This document shows, piece by piece, positions 1-5,289 of a DNA stretch of 5,289 nucleotides (its first letter is position 1; each line of letters starts with the position of its first letter). The stretch spans positions 1 through 5,289 of the forward strand of contig JASHUX010000300.1 in the NCBI GenBank assembly GCA_030039775.1, given 5' to 3'. The stretch is from Alphaproteobacteria bacterium. GTDB lineage: Bacteria; Pseudomonadota; Alphaproteobacteria; ATCC43930; CGMCC-115725. Below the pieces are notes generated by a model that was given only the letters and a program-made list of their open reading frames with translations, ran no database searches and was not told the origin of the DNA. The position numbers were made by a program, and so were the translations under genes.

Positions 1-1857
1 CTTCCGGATGTCGGCGCGGGTCTTGTCGATCGCGGCGAGGATCTCGCTCTCGGTCGGCTTCGGCTTTACGACGGCGGGCGACAGGGTGGGATCGAGCAAC
101 TGATGGGCATCGTCGATGATCGCCAGCTTCTCTTTCTGGCCCTCGGGAATGAAGCTGTTCACGGTCACGGTACGCGCGACTTGCGGCACTGTATCGATCC
201 GTCGCGCAAGCACGGCCGCCGCGGACGGCGAGGGCGTCATCACGTCGATGGTGTACGGCGTGGTATCGGGGTCGCCCATCAGATCCTTGAGTGTCGAAAC
301 CGCCTCTTCGTGCTGGCTTTGCAAATGCAGCGGATTGAAATCGAAATCGATATGCGGCGCTACGATCGCCGCTGCGATTGCGATTGCCGCCGCAATCCCG
401 AGCACCCACCGACGGCGTTCGATGAGCAGCCGGCCCACCGGCACCGCGGGGCCGAAGCCGACAGCGTGCGGCTCACCGCGCGGTCGCAACAGGGTGAGGA
501 GCGCCGGCAGCAGGGTCAGGTTCAGTACCAGCGCGACCACCATCCCGAAGCCGGCGATCAGGCCGAGATCGGCGACGCCGGTATAGTCGGTCGGCACAAA
601 GGACAAGAAACCGACGGCGGTCGCTGCCGCCGCGATGGCCAACGCACGGCCGATGCCGCGGGCCGTGCGCTGCAATGCGACGGCAAGATCGTCAAGCCGA
701 TACCGCTCGTCGCGGTAGCGCAGGCTGAACTGGATGCCGAAATCCACGGCGATCCCGACGAACAGAACGGCGAAGGCGATCGATATGGGATTGAGGGCGC
801 CGACAACGAGCACGGCGAAATCGGCACAAGCCACGAGTCCGACGAGCAGCGTCGCCACGATGGCTACGACAATACGGATCGAACGCAGGCCTAAGATAAG
901 CCAGAATAACAGCAGGCCGATGGACAGCGCACCCGACACGCCGGCGCCGCGTTTCAGGGTGGCAAACTCGGCGTCGGACAGGGCGACCGGCCCGGTGACG
1001 CGGACGCGGACGCCACGATCGGGCGTGAGTCGAAGCTTTTCCGCCGCGGCATGAACCGCAGCGGCCGCCTGCCTGCCCGGTTGCAGCTTGGCGAAATCGA
1101 GGCGCGGCTTGGTGAGAATGAAGCGACGCAACTCGCGCGAGGTCGGTTGCCGCCCGCTCAACAGGTGCTGCCACGATAGCGGCGCATAACGGTTGCCGAG
1201 AGCGGCCTCTGTCGCATCGGCGACGGCGTTGAACGTAGCGTCGAGCTTGTCTCCGGCGGGCGCCGCGTTGTGAATTACGCCTTGCGCAGCCAAATCGAGT
1301 GCGTTGAACACGCCACGCAGGCTCGGATCCGCCGCCAGCGTGCCGAGCAACGGCTGCGCCGCGATGATTTGATTGGTAACCTGCTCGACGGAGTGCGTTG
1401 ACAAGAACAGCAGCCCCTCGCGCTCGAAGAATTCGCCGGCCGTCGCGCGACGCACGTCTTTGAAAAGGTTCTTTTCTCCGCGCAGGTAGTTGGTGAGCCC
1501 GGCACTGGCGTCTTCCGCGCGATCCGGCGTGTCTCCATCGACCACGACGACCAGCAGATCCACGTTCTGTGGGAAGGCTCGCTCCATCTCGCCTTCGCGT
1601 TGCCGCCACTGCAAATCCGGCGACATCAGCTTGTCGATGTCGGTGTCGACGCGTAGGCCGCGGGCCCCGACGATCGCGCCGACGACGGTCAGCAAGAGCA
1701 GGCCGGCCGTAATCCACGCCGCGCGGCGACGGCTGAAGTCGACGACGCCAACGATAAAGCCTGCAAACGTCCCGCGATGAATACGGTAGAGGAGCGCCAC
1801 GGGATTGATCCCGGCGCGGAAGCCGGCGGAGCCTGAAGTACGGTAATTGCTCTTCAC
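1..1857 (-). CDS. hpnN: HpnN-type hopanoid-associated RND/MMPL transporter (C-terminus cut by window edge)
   Basis: Inner-membrane RND-superfamily transporter of the MMPL/HpnN type, which in hopanoid producers is thought to move hopanoids from the cytoplasmic membrane toward the outer membrane. The frame is open from the left edge with no internal stop. Counting from GTG at 1857, a first membrane segment (about 47-66) leads to RVDTDIDKLMSPDLQWRQRE (69-88), a signature I recognise from HpnN. A large periplasmic domain follows (about 69-300, with LLVVVVDGDTP and FFEREGLLFLS). Five hydrophobic segments lie between about 303 and 455, including GIAVDFGIQF with Asp372 in the membrane, then a seventh segment at 482-500 and the start of the second periplasmic loop. 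HpnN proteins are usually about 850-880 residues, so 619 residues are present and roughly 240 are missing. The start is uncertain: GTG 1857, GTG 1800 (closest to the family N-terminus) and ATG 1947 are all in frame, none with a good Shine-Dalgarno. A generic MMPL exporter is the alternative. Confidence 0.88.
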   Translation of the reverse strand, partial: MKSNYRTSGSAGFRAGINPVALLYRIHRGTFAGFIVGVVDFSRRRAAWITAGLLLLTVVGAIVGARGLRVDTDIDKLMSPDLQWRQREGEMERAFPQNVDLLVVVVDGDTPDRAEDASAGLTNYLRGEKNLFKDVRRATAGEFFEREGLLFLSTHSVEQVTNQIIAAQPLLGTLAADPSLRGVFNALDLAAQGVIHNAAPAGDKLDATFNAVADATEAALGNRYAPLSWQHLLSGRQPTSRELRRFILTKPRLDFAKLQPGRQAAAAVHAAAEKLRLTPDRGVRVRVTGPVALSDAEFATLKRGAGVSGALSIGLLLFWLILGLRSIRIVVAIVATLLVGLVACADFAVLVVGALNPISIAFAVLFVGIAVDFGIQFSLRYRDERYRLDDLAVALQRTARGIGRALAIAAAATAVGFLSFVPTDYTGVADLGLIAGFGMVVALVLNLTLLPALLTLLRPRGEPHAVGFGPAVPVGRLLIERRRWVLGIAAAIAIAAAIVAPHIDFDFNPLHLQSQHEEAVSTLKDLMGDPDTTPYTIDVMTPSPSAAAVLARRIDTVPQVARTVTVNSFIPEGQKEKLAIIDDAHQLLDPTLSPAVVKPKPTESEILAAIDKTRADIRK

Positions 1858-2043
1858 GAAAACACTCGATCTGAGGATGCTCCAACTATCGCCGATGCGG
1901 ACGCAGACGCGTCCACGGACCCTGCGTCGCAGGCCGACGCGCAGCATGACATCCGAAGAGAACAAGGCGAAAAAAAGGCGGAGGGGGACGGAAAGCTCTT
2001 TATTGAAGCGTGTCCTGCCGTTGTGCAAGCGGTCAAGAAAATT

Positions 2044-2868
2044 CTACCCCGGATGTTCTGGGGGCAGCACCAGGATGGTCGGGGTCTTCGGCAGCATGGC
2101 CCGCGACAACGTGACGCTGGAACCCTCGATTTTCTTCACCGGATAGCGGGTGCCGACGAGGTCCAGGAAATGCTCGAGCACGCGAGGCGTGAAGTAATGC
2201 ATCGGGATTGTGAGCGGCGCCCTGATCTGATCGATCACCTCCATCATGTCGCGTTGGCCGAGCGTATAGGCGCCGTCGACGGGTGCGATCAGCACGTCGA
2301 TTTCGCCCATTTCCGCCAAATGTTCCGGCGTCAGCGTGTGATGAAGATGGGATAAATGGGCGATGCAGAGATCCGCGATCTCGAAAATGAAGATCGAGTT
2401 TCCGCCGAACTCCGTCCCATAATTGTAGTCGCGGATATTGGTGGAGACGTTGCGGATATGAACGTCCCCCCACTTCAGATCGTAATGCGGGATGCCGTTG
2501 CCGGTGTTCCAGCCGCGCAGGATCAGCTTGATGCCTGGATCGGGGTCGTCGCTGTAATGTGTCGGATGCGCGTGGTTCATCGTCGCAATGTCCGGTGTGA
2601 AATCGGGCCGGATAAAATCGTTGTAGTCGGTGACGATGCTGACGCCGGCGGGACTGCGGATCGCGAAACTGGCGTGGCCGATAAAGGTGAGATCGACGGT
2701 ACCGGGCGTTGTCGCGGCGGCAAGCCGCAATGCGGTGGGTAGGTCGGCGACGGCGGGCGAGCAGCCCGCGGCGGCCGCCGGCATCGCGCGCCATACCAAC
2801 ACGACAGCGAAAAGAAGAAACCGTACCGAAACGGTCCTAGCGCCCGCCTTCATCGACCAACTTCGCAT
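2044..2868 (-). CDS. Secreted MBL-fold metallohydrolase, UlaG-like
   Basis: A 274-residue protein of the metallo-beta-lactamase fold, closest in motif style to the UlaG/YfnB-like Lactamase_B_2 group; the substrate is unknown. The core begins with LTFIGHASFAI (60-70), the usual first strands of this group. Candidate metal ligands are His99, His101 and His104 in NHAHPTHYSD, His171/His174/His176/His177 in AHLSHLHH, Asp199 in PVDGAYT and His224 in IPMHYF. The canonical HxHxDH Asp is replaced by Thr103. A signal peptide is clear: basic n-region, hydrophobic FLLFAVVLVW, then AMPAAAAGC. Cleavage may be by signal peptidase I, or Cys36 may be lipidated, though the AAGC box is a poor lipobox. ATG 2868 and ATG 2853 are both possible starts; the second gives a more compact signal peptide. 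Neither has a clear ribosome site. It overlaps the DUF2794 gene by 17 or 32 bases, which suggests translational coupling. Fold is confident, function is not. Confidence 0.85.
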   Translation of the reverse strand: MRSWSMKAGARTVSVRFLLFAVVLVWRAMPAAAAGCSPAVADLPTALRLAAATTPGTVDLTFIGHASFAIRSPAGVSIVTDYNDFIRPDFTPDIATMNHAHPTHYSDDPDPGIKLILRGWNTGNGIPHYDLKWGDVHIRNVSTNIRDYNYGTEFGGNSIFIFEIADLCIAHLSHLHHTLTPEHLAEMGEIDVLIAPVDGAYTLGQRDMMEVIDQIRAPLTIPMHYFTPRVLEHFLDLVGTRYPVKKIEGSSVTLSRAMLPKTPTILVLPPEHPG

Positions 2869-3199
2869 GGCCGCGCAGACGATGCGTAAGGCCGGCGATT
2901 ATGTCGCTCAGCAACGCGCTCCGTGCCAACGGCAACCGCCCGGCCAATAGCGTGAATTCGGCGACCCCGCGATCGCCTTGCGACCCGGACTTGGTGATGG
3001 TGTAAAGTGCCGCTTCGTCGCTGTTGCGGAATACGGCGAATAGGGCCTTCCCGTCGTGGAGGCCGATGGCGTAATCGCGCCACTGCCCCCGCATGACTTG
3101 GCGACTGTAAAGCGACAGCAAGAGATTGAGCTCGCCGCGACTGAAAAAAATCGGCTTGGCTCGCCGCCTGACCTCGCTTAAGCGGACAATCGTTGCCAT
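2837..3199 (-). CDS. DUF2794 family protein
   Basis: A 120-residue soluble protein matching the DUF2794 family, a small family of unknown function found essentially in Alphaproteobacteria. The recognisable core runs from about residue 17 to 107: FFSRGELNLLLSLYSRQVMRGQWRDYAI (18-45), then KALFAVFRNSDEAALYTITK (51-70) and a hydrophobic helix near the end (LLSDIIAGLTHRLRG). Length fits the family. There is no signal peptide or membrane segment, so it is probably cytoplasmic. ATG 3199 is chosen because it gives a family-like short N-terminus; no strong Shine-Dalgarno precedes it. It is the first gene of the minus-strand arm, its 3' end overlaps the MBL gene, and it is divergent from the TPR-bamB pair. 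I cannot propose a biochemical role. Confidence 0.88.
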   Translation of the reverse strand: MATIVRLSEVRRRAKPIFFSRGELNLLLSLYSRQVMRGQWRDYAIGLHDGKALFAVFRNSDEAALYTITKSGSQGDRGVAEFTLLAGRLPLARSALLSDIIAGLTHRLRGHAKLVDEGGR

Positions 3200-3278
3200 T
3201 GGATGCTCGGTGTACCGGCTCCCTCTGCCCCCTAAACAAGTGGATTTTCCCTATTTTTCGGCGCAGGTCCAGTGTCCC

Positions 3279-3309
3279 GGCGCGCCACAGCGCCAACCTC
3301 GGGCGCGCC
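3279..3309. repeat. Pair of identical 8-bp palindromes in the divergent intergenic region
   Basis: GGCGCGCC occurs at 3279-3286 and again at 3302-3309, separated by 15 bases; the second copy lies inside a 10-bp perfect palindrome at 3301-3310. The two copies are self-complementary and can also pair with each other as an 8-bp stem with a 15-base loop. There is no T-run on either side, so it does not look like an intrinsic terminator. The start-to-start spacing of 23 bases is about two helical turns. It could be an operator for a factor acting on both divergent genes, or merely GC-rich coincidence. Confidence 0.35.
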
Positions 3310-3315
3310 CGCAAG

Positions 3316-3345
3316 TTTATGTCGCGCCCGCCCAAACTCTATGCT
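3316..3345 (+). promoter_or_regulatory. Weak candidate promoter for the TPR-bamB pair
   Basis: A possible -10 element TATGCT (3340-3345, four of six matches to TATAAT) lies about 37 bases upstream of the GTG start, with a poor -35 (TTTATG, 3316-3321) 18 bases before it. The 182-base region between the divergent genes at 3199 and 3382 must hold promoters for one or both arms, but no strong consensus is visible on either strand. This is a placement guess only. Confidence 0.2.
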
Positions 3346-3371
3346 AGCCAACAGCTTATGGGCGGGGTTCC

Positions 3372-3375
3372 GGAG
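3372..3375 (+). promoter_or_regulatory. Ribosome binding site fixing a GTG start
   Basis: GGAG sits six bases before the GTG at 3382. It is the clearest Shine-Dalgarno in the window, and it supports the GTG start of the TPR protein, whose N-terminus MSDIFKEIDEELRR also matches the family. Confidence 0.7.
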
Positions 3376-3381
3376 TAACGC

Positions 3382-4023
3382 GTGAGCGACATTTTTAAGG
3401 AAATCGATGAGGAGCTGCGGCGGGAAAATTTTGCCAAGCTGTGGAAGCGCTACGGCAGTTACATCATTGGTTTCGTCGTATTGGTGATCGTCGCAACCGG
3501 CGTCTATGTGGGCTGGCGACAATACGATGCGCGATTGCGCGCGGAGGAAGGTGAACGCTACCAAGTCGCGCTCGACCTGTTGCATCAGGACAAACTCAAG
3601 GAAGCAAATGCCGCGTTCGCCGCGCTAGCCCAAGATTCCGGTCGACGCGCGGTGCTCGCCCGTTTCGAGGAAGCGGCGATCTTGGTGCGGAACCGTGATC
3701 TGCCGGGCGCTGTCGCGCGCTATGACACGATCGCCGGCGACACTTCGGTCGATCCCGCCTTCCGCGACCTAGCCATCATTCTGGCGGCGCAATACGGCCT
3801 GACCCACGATAACGCGGCGCAGATCATCGCGCGCTTGCAGCCGTTGGCCGCTGCAGATGGACCGTGGCGGCCGAGCGCGATCGAGCTGACGGCGCTGGCG
3901 CAACTCAAAGAAGGCGATAAAAAAGCAGCTCGTGCCAACTACCAGCGCCTAGCCGACGACCGAACGGCGCCTCAGGGAATGCGCACCCGTGCTGCTGAAA
4001 TGGTCGCGGCGTTGGCGCAATGA
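3382..4023 (+). CDS. Single-TM tetratricopeptide protein, YfgM/TPR_21-like
   Basis: A 213-residue inner-membrane-anchored protein with a periplasmic TPR-like domain. The short N-terminal cytoplasmic stretch MSDIFKEIDEELRRENFAKLWKRYG (1-25) is typical of the alphaproteobacterial members, followed by one transmembrane helix (about 26-46, YIIGFVVLVIVATGVYVGW). The rest is alpha-helical with TPR-like helix pairs from about 58 to 210 (for example DKLKEANAAFAALAQ and KKAARANYQRLADD). The E. coli relative YfgM is about 206 residues, associates with the SecYEG translocon and the chaperone PpiD, and is likewise encoded just before bamB. The start is GTG, supported by GGAG at 3372-3375. The gap to bamB is 19 bases, so the two are almost certainly cotranscribed. 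The family assignment is firm. The translocon/chaperone role is carried over from E. coli and is inference here. Confidence 0.9.
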   Translation: MSDIFKEIDEELRRENFAKLWKRYGSYIIGFVVLVIVATGVYVGWRQYDARLRAEEGERYQVALDLLHQDKLKEANAAFAALAQDSGRRAVLARFEEAAILVRNRDLPGAVARYDTIAGDTSVDPAFRDLAIILAAQYGLTHDNAAQIIARLQPLAAADGPWRPSAIELTALAQLKEGDKKAARANYQRLADDRTAPQGMRTRAAEMVAALAQ

Positions 4024-4028
4024 ATAGC

Positions 4029-4033
4029 GGGAG
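4029..4033 (+). promoter_or_regulatory. Ribosome binding site for bamB
   Basis: GGGAG lies nine bases before the GTG at 4043, within the 19-base gap after the TPR gene's stop. It supports GTG 4043 over the in-frame ATG at 4055, which would shorten the lipoprotein signal's basic n-region. Confidence 0.55.
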
Positions 4034-4042
4034 TGAGATGCC

Positions 4043-5289
4043 GTGAAACGGAGCATGTTGCTGTTATTTTCAGGGTTGGCGCTGCTCGTGAGCGGGTGTC
4101 ACGGCATGAACGACACCATGTCGGATTGGACCGACTCCATTTTTGGCCGCGATGAAAAACCGCCGCTCCCCGGCAAGCGGATCGATGTGTTGGTGGCCGA
4201 CCGCACAGTAACGCCCGATCCCGCCCTGCGCGCTCAGGCGGTCAAGCTTCCTCGTCCCGAACCGAATAGCGAGTGGCCCGATTCCGGCGGCTTCCCCGAT
4301 CACGCGATGCAACACTTGGCGCTTGCAGGGTCGCTCAAGCAGATTTGGCGGGTCGATGTCGGCGAAGGCGACTCCCGCTATACCCGGATCACGTCGCAGC
4401 CGGTGGTCGCCAACGGCCGCATTTACGCGCTCGACGGCGAAGACGTCGTATATGCGCTCAACGCCGCCGACGGCGGCCAGGTGTGGAAATTCAAAACTAA
4501 AGAAAAGCGCGATCGCGACGACGCATTTGGCGGCGGCGTAGCCTATTACAACAACCGAATCTATGTTCTGACCGGATACGGCAGCGTCTTTGCGCTCGAC
4601 GCGGCAACCGGACGTCAGATTTGGCGGCACGCGACCGACGTACCGTTCCACGGCTCGCCGACCGTGATCGACGGCCGCATCTTGGCGGTCAATGTCAACA
4701 ATCAGTTGGTGGCGCTCGACGCAGCCGACGGACATCAACTCTGGATTCACACCGGCCTTCCTGAAGGCGCCGACATTCTCGGCACGCCGGCGCCGGCGGT
4801 GGCGGGCGATACCGTGGTCGCCGCCTATTCCTCCGGCGAGATTTATGCGCTGCGGCTCGAAAACGGGCATCCCGAATGGTCCGATAATCTGGCCACGTCG
4901 CAACCAATGGGCGCGTTGAGCTCGCTCGCAGATATTCACGGCCGGCCGGTAATCGACCGCGGCCGGGTGTTCGCGGTCAGCCACAGCGGCCGCATGGTGG
5001 CGATCGACCTGCGCACCGGCGATCGCGTATGGGAGCAAGATGTCGGCGGCACGCAGGGTCCCTGGGTCGCGGGCGATTATGTCTATGTCTTGAGCAACGA
5101 CGTCCGCCTCCTGTGCATGACGTGGAAGGATGGGCGCGTGCGCTGGGCGACCGAGCTGCCGCGTTACGACAATCCGGAAAAGAAGCGTGACCCGATCAAA
5201 TGGGCGGGACCGCTTCTGGCCGGCGACCGGCTGATCGTGATCTCGTCCGACGGTGTCGCGTTTTCGGTGTCGCCATATACCGGCAAGGC
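4043..5289 (+). CDS. bamB: BamB outer-membrane assembly lipoprotein, PQQ-type beta-propeller (C-terminus cut by window edge)
   Basis: Lipoprotein component of the BAM complex, which inserts beta-barrel proteins into the outer membrane; it acts on the periplasmic face with BamA. The frame is open from GTG 4043 to the right edge (415 complete codons, no stop). A lipoprotein signal (VKRSMLLLFSGLALLVSGC) ends in lipobox VSGC with Cys19 as the lipidated residue. A linker of about 80 residues contains the EKPPLPGKRIDVLV stretch (38-51) that I recognise from alphaproteobacterial BamB-like proteins. Propeller blades follow, marked by 'ALDxxxGxxxW'-type repeats: YALNAADGGQVW (137-148), FALDAATGRQIW (183-194), VALDAADGHQLW (223-234), YALRLENGHPEW (268-279), VAIDLRTGDRVW (319-330) and LCMTWKDGRVRW (357-368). 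Alphaproteobacterial BamB is about 440-460 residues, so perhaps 30-40 are missing. The neighbouring YfgM-like gene supports BamB over a PQQ-dependent dehydrogenase, as does the absence of dehydrogenase domains. Confidence 0.92.
   Translation, partial: MKRSMLLLFSGLALLVSGCHGMNDTMSDWTDSIFGRDEKPPLPGKRIDVLVADRTVTPDPALRAQAVKLPRPEPNSEWPDSGGFPDHAMQHLALAGSLKQIWRVDVGEGDSRYTRITSQPVVANGRIYALDGEDVVYALNAADGGQVWKFKTKEKRDRDDAFGGGVAYYNNRIYVLTGYGSVFALDAATGRQIWRHATDVPFHGSPTVIDGRILAVNVNNQLVALDAADGHQLWIHTGLPEGADILGTPAPAVAGDTVVAAYSSGEIYALRLENGHPEWSDNLATSQPMGALSSLADIHGRPVIDRGRVFAVSHSGRMVAIDLRTGDRVWEQDVGGTQGPWVAGDYVYVLSNDVRLLCMTWKDGRVRWATELPRYDNPEKKRDPIKWAGPLLAGDRLIVISSDGVAFSVSPYTGK

Noticed and set aside
103..894. 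Plus-strand reading frame of 263 codons antisense to hpnN
   Set aside because: It is rich in Arg, His, Asp and Gln with no recognisable motif, and lies wholly opposite the real gene.
692..1885. Long minus-strand reading frame (397 codons) in a second frame over hpnN
   Set aside because: Its product is extremely Arg-rich and low in hydrophobic residues, while the overlapping frame of the same strand gives a recognisable HpnN with membrane segments. It is a GC-rich codon-usage shadow.
1964..1985. A-rich tract as a possible terminator (T-run on the minus strand) after the MBL gene
   Set aside because: No GC-rich inverted repeat precedes the T-run on the minus strand, so it lacks the stem of an intrinsic terminator.
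1999..2028. Possible minus-strand promoter for hpnN: TTGCAC, 18 bases, AATAAA
   Set aside because: The -35 matches only three of six consensus bases. A nearby TTGACC (2036-2031) is better but has no -10 at proper spacing. Too weak to annotate.
2033..2794. Second minus-strand reading frame over the MBL gene (253 codons)
   Set aside because: Arg-rich and motif-free, whereas the alternative frame has a signal peptide and MBL motifs.
4427..4721. The 10-mer gcgctcgacg repeated at 4427, 4592 and 4712
   Set aside because: It encodes the recurring Ala-Leu-Asp of the beta-propeller blades, so it reflects protein repeats and not a DNA element.
4070..5038. Minus-strand reading frame of 322 codons antisense to bamB
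   Set aside because: It shows no family motif, and its regularities (repeated VDRH/AAV patterns) mirror the propeller repeats on the other strand. The plus frame has a lipobox and six PQQ-type repeats.

Overview
The window reads as ordinary, GC-rich chromosomal DNA of an alphaproteobacterium. The taxonomic call rests on three things: a DUF2794 protein (a family essentially restricted to Alphaproteobacteria), the gene pair 'single-TM TPR protein followed by BamB lipoprotein' with alphaproteobacterial sequence features, and a hopanoid-type RND transporter (HpnN). The order or genus cannot be fixed from this sequence; a Rhodospirillales- or Rhizobiales-like hopanoid producer is a reasonable guess.

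Layout. Minus strand, reading leftward from a divergent intergenic region at about 3200-3381: a DUF2794 protein (3199-2837); a secreted metallo-beta-lactamase-fold hydrolase overlapping its end (2868-2044); a 186-base gap; then hpnN (1857-1), whose C-terminal quarter or so lies beyond the left edge. Plus strand, reading rightward from the same region: a membrane-anchored TPR protein of the YfgM/TPR_21 type with a GTG start (3382-4023); then bamB (4043 to the right edge), an outer-membrane-assembly lipoprotein with a PQQ-type beta-propeller, lacking only its last few dozen residues.

Biology. Both arms concern the cell envelope. The right arm is the conserved YfgM-like/BamB pair, which links secretion through the inner membrane to outer-membrane protein assembly; in many proteobacteria der (engA) follows, just past this window. 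The left arm carries the transporter thought to move hopanoids toward the outer membrane, preceded by a periplasmic or lipid-anchored MBL-fold protein with a non-canonical metal motif. That the MBL protein and HpnN work together is only an inference from neighbourhood.

I found no RNA genes, mobile elements, CRISPR arrays, phage genes or signs of recent transfer. No clearly new system is visible. The items most worth a second look are the altered metal motif of the MBL protein and a pair of identical 8-bp palindromes in the divergent intergenic region.
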